Assembly: GCA_031270325.1 (NCBI GenBank)
Contig: JAISXW010000017.1
Coordinates: 1-54,756 of the forward strand
DNA length: 54,756 bases
Direction: 5' to 3'
Origin: Streptococcaceae bacterium
Lineage (GTDB): Bacteria > Bacillota > Bacilli > Lactobacillales > Streptococcaceae
The notes beneath the pieces were generated by a model that worked only from the letters and a program-made list of their open reading frames with translations, did no database searches and had not been told where the DNA came from. Within the stretch, counting starts at the first letter, position 1. Each line of letters starts with the position of its first letter. This document shows, piece after piece, positions 27,864 through 37,022 of the stretch. Made by a program: the position numbers and the translations under genes.

Positions 27864-30800
27864 ATGAAAAAGAAACTTGTGACCTCACTGTGTTTGGTGG
27901 TCTTACTCAATTCTGTCTTGGCTAGTCCTTTGGCAGTTATCGCTGATGAGGTTGCTAACCAGCCTCAAACAACGCAAGCAGAAACTGCTCAGAGTCGAAA
28001 TTCCCAACAAAGCGCTGAAAAACCTGCTCAGGCAACAGCAACATCACAAGCAAGTGACTCAGCGCCAGCAAGCAAAATTGCTGCTCCTAAACAAACGACA
28101 GCCACAGCTGCAGCTGTCACTTGTAGCTTGAGCCATTTAGTGATCAATAAAACAAGAATCGATGATAACGATAATGATGGGACCTTACCAGATGAAGCGA
28201 CTGAGCTAACTGGTGACATTACGCTCAAAGGTGATCGGGCTGGGGAGGATTATACCTTTAGCAACAATGGTGTTAAAAACAAAGTCGACATTGACCTCAA
28301 AGGTGGTCTTTTCGATGCCTACCCAATTCAAGTCATAGTGGATAAAACGGATAATACGATCCTGCACTTTGAATTGAATCGGGTTGACTTAACAAAAGAC
28401 AAAACTGCTGAGATTATCATTCCAGCCAGTGATAATGTCTACCATCAAGAGTTTAAAATCCATTTCGACATTGAACATTTAAAAGCAACAGTCAAGATTG
28501 ACGACACGCTCTCGGGCAATTTGGCAATTACAGATGGTGTCAAAGATGAGAGTAGCTTTGCTAAAAATCTCAGTGCCAATGACTTTGTTTTAGAAGATGG
28601 CGCTAAAGGTGCGACCATCACTAACATTGTTCGTGCAAGGGATAAAAAATCGGTTGCCTTTAAGTTAGACCATTTAGATAGAAGCAAAGAGGCGACAACG
28701 CTTAACCTCCAGCCCGCAATCGCCTACTCTAATGGTTATCGGAGTCAAAAAGTTTTGCGTGCCAGTATCGCCACACCTGGCTATGTTGATCCGAAAAATT
28801 TACATGCTGATCTATCCTTGACAACACCGCTAAAAGAAGTGGTTCAAAAAGTCGAGGGCAATATCGTGCACTATAAGCTGCACTTCGCCTTGACAGGTGT
28901 CAAAGCAACAGCGGATCTTGTCCCAGCAGATATCGCCTTGACCGGCGCTTTCTATGATGCAATAGTTGACAAGATTGAGCGTGATAATGATGGGTTTGGT
29001 CTGACCGTTAGCCTGTCACACAATGGGACTGCTAGCACTGGCCTAGAGAAAACAGGCACTTTATCTATCCTACGTCATCTGGACTATCAACCCTATGGCA
29101 TCCCTATCAACCAGCCGGTATCTTGTAACATTACTGATCCCTATAATATCCCTGAAGTCAGCTATACGAGTAGTCTTAAACTCGATACACCAAGTCAAGA
29201 TACAGAGAACCCACAATATACTTGGACTTTAAAGGTTGACAACGGTTCGTTTGGACAGCTCGATGCGGCTAACATCAAATATGAGGGCGGCTTTGAGACT
29301 GCCATTACCCAATCAGTGACTAGCAGTGGGAATACCCTCACGGTTGTTTTTAATAAATTACCTGATAAACGTGTCAATCGCAATCCTGATGGCAAAATCG
29401 GTCTAGTGAATGCCAAAGTTTTTGATGCGACGGGCAATAATCTGAATCTGAGCAAAAAGTTTGCCATCCATGATGACTTTACACCAGCCATTACCTATGA
29501 TACTAATAATCCACAAGACTATACGGAAGATTCTATTATTGGACAAAAAGGGATGACAGTGGGCAAAGCAGCCACAAAAGAAATCTGGAAAAATATCGGT
29601 GAATTTGGCAAAGAGTTCCGCAACCTTCCAATCATGAAATGTACCGTTTTTGGTGAAACTCTTTTTAGTATTATTGATATGGTTGTCTCAATCATCAATG
29701 CGAACCAACCAGATCCTATCAAAGAAGCCCTAGCTCAAATTAGTGCTCAAATCAAAGAACTCTCTAAACAGTTAACTAATGATGCGAAGTTTATCGTTGA
29801 TCAGCAACAAAGAGCACGTTTTGAAGCACGACTTTTAGCACTCAGTACGCGGGAAAATACTCTTTTCAGCGAAACCAATGTCTCCAAAATTAAATATGTC
29901 AAAACGGCGATGGTTGACTTGGAAAATGCAACAAATTTATCGGATGGTCAAGCACAAACTGATCAACAATACTTACGGGATCTTTACCATTCTGGTTATA
30001 TTGATGAAAAGGGTACCTTCCAGAAACCCGACACGGACTTTCTCGATGCCTATAAACTATTTGCCCTGTCCTTGACGGGCGAAAATGACCCATTTAATAG
30101 TTTAGGCGATATCTTTAGCGTCTATCAAAAATTTAATAGCTTTGCCTTTTGCTTTAATAGCGAAACCTTTAAGCGCCGAGAACAGTTCAACGATTACTAT
30201 AAAAAATTATTTAAAATGATGTACGTACCGTTAATGTTTGCCATCCAGTATGACTTGACAGATTTACAAGCGCAAAAAGTCTGCCTAACAAATGAAAAGG
30301 CATTTTTATCCGAAAAACTAAAAGGAGCGATGACTGCGACAGATAGAAACAATGTTCAAAAACAAATTGACAATAAAATTGACCCGCGTTTGAAACAGAT
30401 TGATTTAAGTATCAAGCAAGATAAACAGTATCTCGGCGTTCAGAATGCGAACACGACGGCACCAATTACAAGTGCGGACTGTTTAGTGCCAACAACCGCA
30501 TCACTTGCTGGCGATCAAAGTCTCTTAGTTCTTGAAAATGCTAATCTCGTGTCAAAAGAAGCGAAACAAGCAAGTGATGATTTGGCAACTGAGCAGAAAG
30601 AATATGGTAACGATGACACTCTGACTGACAAGGCGACAAAACAAACAGTGATTGCTTACACCTTAGACGGACGGAAAATTTCACGAAATCTTGGCCTTGA
30701 GTCTGCTAATTATTTTTCATCAAGAGCTATCAGTCACGTGATGGACAAAGAGTTTATGATACATGATGATGTGGTCAAGTTAATCGGTGCTGCAAGCAAG

Positions 30801-31181
30801 CACTACGGCGATGACGGTACTACCCCGCTTAATCTGATTAAAGAATTGCAACTTGCTGGCTTCAAACTTGATGGACAGGATAGTCTTTTCGTTAAGGAGG
30901 GACATAGCGATATTATTAAGGGTGGTCCACATCTTTTGACGCAAGACGAGGTTAATAAATATAAATTCTATACCAACGGGTCACGAATGCGTCAAGATCA
31001 GAACTATGTGTGGGGAATTTGCAGAGACAAAAGAACCTATTTTACCAAACAGTTAGCTGCTGATAAGGTATCGGAAGAAGATGTTCAAGTGAGACATATG
31101 GAAAGTAGTTTTTATGATAAAACTAATATCGTGACAGATACAAATAACGTGACATTGGGCTATTATTTGCGTTATAACTGA
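27864..31181 (+). CDS. Large secreted protein of unknown family (paralogue 2)
   Basis: 1105 residues. The signal peptide MKKKLVTSLCLVVLLNSVLA is nearly the same as in paralogue 1, and the proteins align along most of their length (for example SLRLDTPSQDTE-like and FIVDQQQRARFEARL segments). Compared with paralogue 1 the first beta-rich repeat is replaced by about 60 residues rich in Gln, Ala, Ser and Thr, so only one copy of that domain remains. The C-terminus holds MIHDDVVKLIGAASKHY, also shared. No wall anchor. AGGAG before the ATG is reliable. It is a recent tandem duplicate that has since diverged, under a PhoP-type promoter. The role is unknown. Confidence 0.9.
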   Translation: MKKKLVTSLCLVVLLNSVLASPLAVIADEVANQPQTTQAETAQSRNSQQSAEKPAQATATSQASDSAPASKIAAPKQTTATAAAVTCSLSHLVINKTRIDDNDNDGTLPDEATELTGDITLKGDRAGEDYTFSNNGVKNKVDIDLKGGLFDAYPIQVIVDKTDNTILHFELNRVDLTKDKTAEIIIPASDNVYHQEFKIHFDIEHLKATVKIDDTLSGNLAITDGVKDESSFAKNLSANDFVLEDGAKGATITNIVRARDKKSVAFKLDHLDRSKEATTLNLQPAIAYSNGYRSQKVLRASIATPGYVDPKNLHADLSLTTPLKEVVQKVEGNIVHYKLHFALTGVKATADLVPADIALTGAFYDAIVDKIERDNDGFGLTVSLSHNGTASTGLEKTGTLSILRHLDYQPYGIPINQPVSCNITDPYNIPEVSYTSSLKLDTPSQDTENPQYTWTLKVDNGSFGQLDAANIKYEGGFETAITQSVTSSGNTLTVVFNKLPDKRVNRNPDGKIGLVNAKVFDATGNNLNLSKKFAIHDDFTPAITYDTNNPQDYTEDSIIGQKGMTVGKAATKEIWKNIGEFGKEFRNLPIMKCTVFGETLFSIIDMVVSIINANQPDPIKEALAQISAQIKELSKQLTNDAKFIVDQQQRARFEARLLALSTRENTLFSETNVSKIKYVKTAMVDLENATNLSDGQAQTDQQYLRDLYHSGYIDEKGTFQKPDTDFLDAYKLFALSLTGENDPFNSLGDIFSVYQKFNSFAFCFNSETFKRREQFNDYYKKLFKMMYVPLMFAIQYDLTDLQAQKVCLTNEKAFLSEKLKGAMTATDRNNVQKQIDNKIDPRLKQIDLSIKQDKQYLGVQNANTTAPITSADCLVPTTASLAGDQSLLVLENANLVSKEAKQASDDLATEQKEYGNDDTLTDKATKQTVIAYTLDGRKISRNLGLESANYFSSRAISHVMDKEFMIHDDVVKLIGAASKHYGDDGTTPLNLIKELQLAGFKLDGQDSLFVKEGHSDIIKGGPHLLTQDEVNKYKFYTNGSRMRQDQNYVWGICRDKRTYFTKQLAADKVSEEDVQVRHMESSFYDKTNIVTDTNNVTLGYYLRYN

Positions 31182-31224
31182 TCCCCACGAGACACTGTGA
31201 TAATCGCAAGGTCAACAAGATAAT

Positions 31225-31263
31225 AAAAAAACGCTCGATTGGCAGGCTGCTAATCGAGCGTTT
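31225..31263. terminator. Terminator between paralogue 2 and the LysM gene
   Basis: AAACGCTCGATT and AATCGAGCGTTT form a perfect 12-bp stem. The A-run at 31225-31230 gives the minus-strand transcript a good U-run; the plus side is weaker. Confidence 0.85.
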
Positions 31264-31301
31264 GATGTTCTAAGTTAGATTGATGAGGTCAATGAACTGT
31301 T

Positions 31302-31901
31302 TTAGTACCAGCCATTAACCAAATGAAACTGCCAGGCAGCTTCCCAAGAGCCGTAGCGTTGTGCGACATAGTTGTCAGCGACACGTTCTTGGTTTTCGGC
31401 AGATAGGTCACCGCCGAGATAGGAAAGGGTCAGTTGATAGCGGCCGTAGTATTGACCATTTTGTGCGGTATAAGAACCACCGGATTCGGTCATGGCAATC
31501 GCTTCTTTGGCAGAGCTAGCAGTAAAACCGTTTCGAGTAGCGATACTTGCAGTTCTAGGTGCGGTTACGGCAGGAGCTGGTGTTGTTTTTTTGGATTCTG
31601 TCTTGGTTGGTGTGTGAGTCTGAGTCTCTGTATTGAATTTAAGCTCTTGCCCCACGTGAATCAAGCGAATATTTTCAATCTTGTTGGCATCTGCGATACT
31701 TTGGATGTGATCTTGATCGCCAAAGAATTTGTCTGAGATTTGCGATAGGCTATCTCCCGCTTGAACGACATAAGTGACCTCGTCAGCACTAGCGTGTGTA
31801 GCAAATAAGCCACCCGCAAATAGAAGTGCCGTAAAAAAGGCAAAAGTTTTTTTAGAAAGTGTGGCAGAGTAAGGCCTCTGCGGTGTATTAAAAGTTTTCA
31901 T
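31302..31901 (-). CDS. LysM-domain, Apf-like secreted cell-wall protein
   Basis: 199 residues from the ATG at 31901; upstream in-frame codons lack a ribosome site and would precede the signal peptide. A signal peptide (KKTFAFFTALLFAGGLFATHASA) leads to one LysM domain (TYVVQAGDSLSQISDKFFG), which binds peptidoglycan. A Thr/Pro/Lys linker then leads to the aggregation-promoting-factor type C-terminus (AMTESGGSYTAQNGQYYGRYQ, ending FHLVNGWY). Such proteins are wall-associated and affect cell shape or act as lytic enzymes. The upstream region holds TGTAAA/TGAAAC-like pairs and a 16-bp palindrome. Confidence 0.9.
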   Translation of the reverse strand: MKTFNTPQRPYSATLSKKTFAFFTALLFAGGLFATHASADEVTYVVQAGDSLSQISDKFFGDQDHIQSIADANKIENIRLIHVGQELKFNTETQTHTPTKTESKKTTPAPAVTAPRTASIATRNGFTASSAKEAIAMTESGGSYTAQNGQYYGRYQLTLSYLGGDLSAENQERVADNYVAQRYGSWEAAWQFHLVNGWY

Positions 31902-31939
31902 GCTTTCCAGTCTACCAGATAGATATGTAAATCGTGTGA

Positions 31940-31955
31940 AACTTTCATGAAAGTT
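31940..31955. promoter_or_regulatory. 16-bp perfect palindrome before the LysM gene
   Basis: AACTTTCATGAAAGTT is a perfect palindrome about 40 bp upstream of the start. TGTAAA at 31925 and TGAAAC nearby resemble WalR half-sites. A role as operator is inferred. The rest of 31956-32240 shows no gene. Confidence 0.45.
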
Positions 31956-32251
31956 GTGTAACAAAGATATGGTTATGTTACAAAAAGACTTGCTCTTTTT
32001 ACGCCAAATATTAAAAATAGCAACTACCAATAGATAGAAATGTGCCATTTCGATACTTGTTAATGTTCATAATCTTTTTGAGCCAACTCTATCCAATTGA
32101 TGATAAACGCAATCTTTTCGAGGGGAGATGAGTGATTCAACCACTCTCCTGACTTCATCAACAAGCAAGGGTTAAACTGGCCATGTAATTAGGATTGGAT
32201 TTGACAACACGACCGTTTCAAAAAGCGTTCGACTCTTTCTACAAAAAGGAC

Positions 32252-32327
32252 TTGTCCTTTTGCCTAAAACAATAAGTCCTTTTACTCAAAACAACAAGTC
32301 CTTTTGACCGAAAGGACAAGTCCTTTT
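32252..32327. repeat. Array C: four 22-bp repeats upstream of prfC
   Basis: The core AAGTCCTTTT recurs at 32252 (variant TTGTCCTTTT), 32274, 32296 and 32318, always 22 bp apart. It sits just before the prfC promoter. Confidence 0.85.
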
Positions 32328-32358
32328 AGCCATTCCCCAAAAAGACCTTTTGAAAGTA

Positions 32359-32367
32359 TGCTATAAT
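32359..32367 (+). promoter_or_regulatory. Extended -10 promoter of prfC
   Basis: TGCTATAAT lies 64 bp before the start. The -35 region is not clear. Confidence 0.6.
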
Positions 32368-32430
32368 AAGGTCATTGAGTCAAAAATAGACTGTTGCTAG
32401 GACAGTCATTTAGGATATGAATAAGGAAGA

Positions 32431-33990
32431 ATGATGACATTAGAAACAGCGATTCAACGCAGACGTACTTTTGCGATTATCAGTCACCCAGATGCTGGTA
32501 AGACGACAATCACGGAACAACTCCTTTATTTTGGCGGAGAGATTCGTGAGGCAGGTACTGTAAAAGGTAAGAAAACTGGGCATTTTGCCAAGTCTGACTG
32601 GATGGACATTGAGAAACAGCGGGGGATTTCGGTGACTTCCTCTGTCATGCAGTTTGACTATGCTGGTAAGCGGGTCAATATCTTGGATACACCGGGGCAT
32701 GAGGACTTTTCTGAAGATACTTATCGGACCTTGATGGCGGTGGATGCGGCGGTCATGGTCATTGATAGCGCCAAGGGGATAGAGGCACAGACCAAGAAAC
32801 TGTTCCAAGTCGTCAAGCAACGTGGCATTCCTGTTTTTACCTTTATCAATAAACTTGACCGTGATGGTCGTGAGCCACTTGACTTATTGGCAGAGCTTGA
32901 GGAAGTCCTAGGGATACTGTCAACGCCGATGAACTGGCCAATCGGGATGGGTAAGAACTTCGAAGGTCTCTATGATATGCACAATCAACGGTTGGAGCTT
33001 TACAAGGGAGACACCCGTTTTGTTGATTTTGCCCAAGGTGATCAAGTTTTCTCGCAGAATCCTTTTTACCAGCAGGCAAAAGATGACATTGAGCTGATGA
33101 CGGAAGCGGGAAATCCTTTTGATGCGGCTGAAGTCTTGCGTGGTAACTTGACACCCGTTTTCTTTGGGTCTGCCTTGACTAATTTTGGTGTGCAGACTTT
33201 CTTGGATTCATTTTTGACTTATGCACCAGCCCCACAAGGTCACAAGACGATTACGGATGAGGTCATCTCGCCGATGACGCCGGAATTTTCTGGCTTTGTG
33301 TTCAAGATTCAAGCCAATATGGATCCCCGTCACCGCGATCGGATTGCCTTTGTTCGGATTGTTTCGGGCGAATTTGAACGAGGGATGTCAGTCAAATTGG
33401 CACGAACGGGTAAGGCGGTCAAGCTGAGCAATGTCACACAGTTCATGGCTGAGTCGCGTGAAAATGTCGAGAATGCTGTGGCGGGTGACATTATCGGGGT
33501 CTATGATACGGGGACTTATCAGGTCGGTGACACGCTGACGACAGGCGCGCTTAAGATAGAGTTTGAACCGCTACCGACTTTTACACCTGAGCTGTTTATG
33601 AAAGTTTCGGCTAAAAATGTCATGAAACAAAAGTCCTTCCATAAAGGAATCGAGCAGCTGGTGCAAGAGGGAGCCATCCAGCTTTATAAAAACTATCAGA
33701 CGGGCGAATATATGCTAGGGGCTGTTGGTCAGCTCCAGTTTGAAGTGTTCCAGCATCGGATGGTCGGCGAGTACAATGCCGAAGTCGTCATGACACCGAT
33801 GGGCAAAAAGACAGTGCGTTGGATTTCGCCAGATGATTTGGACGAGCGGATGTCTAGCTCTCGCAATATCTTGGCAAGAGACCGTTTCGACAATCCGTTG
33901 TTCTTATTTGAAAATCAGTTTGCTGAGCGTTGGTTTGCTGATAAATATCCAGATGTTGTCTTGTCGGATACACCATTTGTTGAGAGATAG
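32431..33990 (+). CDS. prfC: Peptide chain release factor 3
   Basis: 519 residues, the usual size. The GTPase domain has [15 protein letters not shown] (P-loop), the GISVTSS switch region, [14 protein letters not shown] and NKLDRDG. The C-terminal part follows RF3 ([10 protein letters not shown]). It releases RF1/RF2 from the ribosome after termination, using GTP. The start is ATG at 32431 or the next codon but one; AAGGA fits either. It has its own promoter and terminator. Confidence 0.97.
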   Translation: MMTLETAIQRRRTFAIISHPDAGKTTITEQLLYFGGEIREAGTVKGKKTGHFAKSDWMDIEKQRGISVTSSVMQFDYAGKRVNILDTPGHEDFSEDTYRTLMAVDAAVMVIDSAKGIEAQTKKLFQVVKQRGIPVFTFINKLDRDGREPLDLLAELEEVLGILSTPMNWPIGMGKNFEGLYDMHNQRLELYKGDTRFVDFAQGDQVFSQNPFYQQAKDDIELMTEAGNPFDAAEVLRGNLTPVFFGSALTNFGVQTFLDSFLTYAPAPQGHKTITDEVISPMTPEFSGFVFKIQANMDPRHRDRIAFVRIVSGEFERGMSVKLARTGKAVKLSNVTQFMAESRENVENAVAGDIIGVYDTGTYQVGDTLTTGALKIEFEPLPTFTPELFMKVSAKNVMKQKSFHKGIEQLVQEGAIQLYKNYQTGEYMLGAVGQLQFEVFQHRMVGEYNAEVVMTPMGKKTVRWISPDDLDERMSSSRNILARDRFDNPLFLFENQFAERWFADKYPDVVLSDTPFVER

Positions 33991-34005
33991 GATAAGGCGA
34001 TTGAC

Positions 34006-34040
34006 CAAACACCTTCCGAGCGGGAGGTGTTTGAGTGTTT
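34006..34040 (+). terminator. Terminator after prfC
   Basis: CAAACACCTTCCG and CGGGAGGTGTTTG form a 13-bp stem with one wobble and a 2-base loop, followed by GAGTGTTTT. Confidence 0.8.
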
Positions 34041-34186
34041 TAGGACACTTCTAATTGTTGGCTTTTTGATGAAAACGCATTATGAAACAAGCGTCTATCA
34101 TTTTCATTCAAAGTGTGCTATACTTATGAAGTTGTCCGATTGGGGCAACGATACCCTAATGGAGTATTTGGATTTAGCGTTTTGAG

Positions 34187-34217
34187 CTTGTTTGCTTGAA
34201 ATGCAAACGAGTTTTTT
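34187..34217 (+). terminator. Terminator-like hairpin inside the cshA leader (possible attenuator)
   Basis: CTTGTTTGC and GCAAACGAG form a 9-bp stem (one wobble) with a 7-base loop, followed directly by six T. It lies about 100 bp before the cshA start and downstream of a TGCTATACT promoter-like site near 34120. Confidence 0.65.
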
Positions 34218-34320
34218 AGCTGATGATATTGGGATCAAAATTGTTTGTTTAACAACTATTTTTACAGAAAAACGAGATAAAAGAACCGAAAACTCCATGT
34301 TTATTTGAATGGAGAAACAC

Positions 34321-35865
34321 TTGAAATTTACAGAACTTGGTTTGTCAGCAGACATCCTATCAGCCGTTGTTAAGGCTGGATTTGAAACACCGACACCGAT
34401 TCAAGAACAAACGATTACACTTGCCCTTGAGGGGAAAGATGTGATCGGTCAAGCCCAAACGGGTACCGGAAAAACCGCAGCTTTTGGCTTGCCAACACTT
34501 GATAAAATTGACGTCAATGGTGGTTTGCAAGCATTGGTCATCGCACCAACGCGTGAACTGGCTGTTCAGTCACAGGAAGAACTCTTCCGCTTTGGTCGCG
34601 ACAAAGGAATCAAAGTCCGCTCAGTCTTTGGTGGTGCAAGTATTGAGAAGCAAATCAAAGCACTCAAATCTGGCGCACACGTTGTTGTCGGAACACCGGG
34701 GCGGATGGTCGATTTGATTAAACGTCGTGCTTTGCAGCTTGGTGACATCGAAACATTGATTCTTGATGAAGCAGACGAAATGCTTAATATGGGCTTTATT
34801 GATGACCTAGAGTTTATCATCAAAGCGACACCAGCAGCACGTCAAACCTTACTCTTTTCAGCAACCATGCCGGATGCGATCAAGAAAATCGGCGTGAAGT
34901 TCATGAAAGACCCGCAACACATCAAAATCGTGTCTAAAGAAATGACATCTGACCTCATTGATCAATACTATATCAAAACAAAAGAATTTGAAAAATTTGA
35001 TATTTTGACACGTTTACTTGACGTTCAAAAACCTGAGTTGGCGATTGTCTTTGGTCGAACGAAACGCCGTGTTGATGAACTGACACGTGGCTTGAAATTA
35101 CTCGGCTACCGTGCTGAAGGCATTCATGGTGATTTAGCGCAACAAAAACGTTTGGCTGTTTTGCGAGATTTTAAAAATGATAACCTCGATGTCTTGGTGG
35201 CGACTGACGTTGCAGCACGAGGTCTCGATATTTCAGGCGTGACACACGTTTATAACTATGATATTACCCAAGACCAAGAATCTTATGTCCACCGGATCGG
35301 TCGAACGGGTCGTGCGGGTAAAGCTGGTCTGTCGATTACTTTCGTATCTAATAATGAAATGGGCTACTTACGTGCCATTGAACGCCTGACGAAAAAAGAC
35401 ATGACAGGCATGAAACCACCAACGAAAGAAGAAGCCTATTATGCAAGCCTTGCAGTAGCTTTTGATGAAATCAAACGTGATTTGACTAATCCGAAGCTTG
35501 CGGCGAAACTTGACAAGTTTGATGCGGATGCAGAAAAATTACTGGCAGAATACGATGCGAAACTCTTGGTATCCTTGCTCTTACAAGCCAAAGTCAATGA
35601 TCCGGATACACGTCCAAAGGTTGACATTGCTGCTGAAAAACCATTACCATTTAATGGAGAAGGTGGTCGTGGTGGCAGCCGTGGCGGTAATCGCAATCGT
35701 GGTCGTAATGATCGCCGTGGCGGCTACAACCGTGACCGTCGTGGTAGCCGTGATCGTGATGATCGCCACAAAAAAGACTACTATAAAAAAGACAAACAAA
35801 AAGTTCATCCTAAAGCGACTGAAAAGAAACCAGGTTTTGTCATTCGTAACAAAGGGGATAAATAG
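34321..35865 (+). CDS. cshA: DEAD-box RNA helicase CshA
   Basis: About 514 residues from TTG at 34321. The GGAG at 34311-34314 fits this start; the ATG at 34309 is part of that same ribosome site. The motifs are in order: Q motif (FETPTPIQEQT), AQTGTGKTAAF, PTRELAVQ, LDEADEM, SAT, and HRIGRTGRAG. The C-terminus is Gly/Arg/Asp-rich (RGGSRGGNRNRG) and binds RNA. It unwinds structured RNA in mRNA decay and cold adaptation. CTCCAT (34293) and ATGGAG (34309) can pair and hide the ribosome site, and a terminator-like hairpin lies in the leader, so RNA-level control is likely. Confidence 0.95.
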   Translation: MKFTELGLSADILSAVVKAGFETPTPIQEQTITLALEGKDVIGQAQTGTGKTAAFGLPTLDKIDVNGGLQALVIAPTRELAVQSQEELFRFGRDKGIKVRSVFGGASIEKQIKALKSGAHVVVGTPGRMVDLIKRRALQLGDIETLILDEADEMLNMGFIDDLEFIIKATPAARQTLLFSATMPDAIKKIGVKFMKDPQHIKIVSKEMTSDLIDQYYIKTKEFEKFDILTRLLDVQKPELAIVFGRTKRRVDELTRGLKLLGYRAEGIHGDLAQQKRLAVLRDFKNDNLDVLVATDVAARGLDISGVTHVYNYDITQDQESYVHRIGRTGRAGKAGLSITFVSNNEMGYLRAIERLTKKDMTGMKPPTKEEAYYASLAVAFDEIKRDLTNPKLAAKLDKFDADAEKLLAEYDAKLLVSLLLQAKVNDPDTRPKVDIAAEKPLPFNGEGGRGGSRGGNRNRGRNDRRGGYNRDRRGSRDRDDRHKKDYYKKDKQKVHPKATEKKPGFVIRNKGDK

Positions 35866-35902
35866 GCGACTACTAAGCAGCCATCTGTGGACACTCTTAA
35901 CC

Positions 35903-35934
35903 AAAAAGTCGGCAACGGCTTTTTATGTTATAAT
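35903..35934 (+). promoter_or_regulatory. Weak cshA terminator and extended -10 promoter of era
   Basis: AAAAAGTC and GGCTTTTT pair around GGCAAC (35905-35924), then TGTTATAAT at 35926-35934 forms an extended -10 for era. Confidence 0.5.
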
Positions 35935-36000
35935 GAATAACTGTAAGAGCCGTTAGTTGCCCGTAGCACATCAAGTTGTTGGTATTTTGCCAAGATTATC

Positions 36001-36091
36001 TCAAGGGCACCTTTAATAACTGGATTTCCGCCTGCGGTCAGACGAGAAGTCTGACCGTAGGCGGATCATGAGTGGTTAGAGGTGCCCTTGA
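36001..36091. repeat. 91-bp imperfect inverted repeat in the era leader (MITE-like)
   Basis: Two 43-base arms starting TCAAGGGCACCT and ending CGGTCAGAC pair with about nine mismatches around a GAGAA loop. No open frame. It sits between the era promoter and its start codon and would fold into a long RNA hairpin. Part of the arm (AAGGGCACCTTTA) recurs in the dispersed repeat at 50020 and 54326. Confidence 0.8.
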
Positions 36092-36109
36092 GGATAGAAA
36101 GAAAAGCAT

Positions 36110-37009
36110 ATGACATTTAAATCAGGATTTGTTGCCATCATTGGTCGACCAAACGTTGGCAAATCAACCTTATTGAATCATGTCATGGGGCAAAAGATTG
36201 CCATCATGAGTGATAAAGCACAAACCACCCGAAATAAGATTCAAGGGATTTATACGACAGAAACCGAGCAAATCGTCTTTATTGATACGCCTGGTATCCA
36301 TAAACCACATAATGCTCTGGGCGATTATATGGTCGAGTCCGCCTATTCGACTTTGCGAGAAGTCGATACGGTCCTTTTTATGATTCCTGCTGATGAAGCA
36401 CGTGGCAAGGGTGATAATATGATTATCGACCGACTCAAGCAAGCCAAAGTACCCGTGATTTTGGTGGTCAATAAAATCGACAAAGTCCATCCAGATCAAC
36501 TATTGGCACAAATTGATGACTTTCGTACTCAAATGGATTTCAAGGAAGTCGTGCCAATTTCAGCCCTTGAAGGTAATAACACCGATAGGTTGCTGGAGAT
36601 TCTCAAAGCCAATCTTGAAGAAGGCTTCAAGTATTTCCCAGATGATATGATTACGGATCATCCAGAACGTTTTCTAGTTGGGGAGATGATTCGTGAAAAG
36701 GTCTTGATTTTAACGCGGGAAGAAGTACCACATTCGATCGCAGTAACTGTTGATTCGATGAAACGGGATGAGGAGACTGGTAAAGTCCATATCATGGCAA
36801 CGATTTATGTCGAGCGCAAGAGTCAAAAAGGCATCATTCTTGGTAAAGGTGGCGACATGATTCGTAAAATCGGTAAAATGGCACGCCGTGATATTGAACT
36901 CATGCTAGGCGACAAGGTTTATCTGGAAACTTGGGTCAAAATCAAGGCCAATTGGCGAGATAAGAAGATTGATATCCAAGCAATGGGCTATCGCAAAGAC
37001 GATTTTTAA
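36110..37009 (+). CDS. era: GTPase Era
   Basis: 299 residues. GTPase motifs [11 protein letters not shown], the DTPGIHKP switch and NKID are followed by a KH RNA-binding domain ([19 protein letters not shown]). Era binds the 3' end of 16S rRNA and helps 30S subunit assembly. The start follows GAAAGAAAAG, a modest ribosome site. The long inverted repeat just upstream would be in the leader RNA. The next gene starts 13 bp after the stop. Confidence 0.97.
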   Translation: MTFKSGFVAIIGRPNVGKSTLLNHVMGQKIAIMSDKAQTTRNKIQGIYTTETEQIVFIDTPGIHKPHNALGDYMVESAYSTLREVDTVLFMIPADEARGKGDNMIIDRLKQAKVPVILVVNKIDKVHPDQLLAQIDDFRTQMDFKEVVPISALEGNNTDRLLEILKANLEEGFKYFPDDMITDHPERFLVGEMIREKVLILTREEVPHSIAVTVDSMKRDEETGKVHIMATIYVERKSQKGIILGKGGDMIRKIGKMARRDIELMLGDKVYLETWVKIKANWRDKKIDIQAMGYRKDDF

Positions 37010-37022
37010 GGTGATGTAAGCA

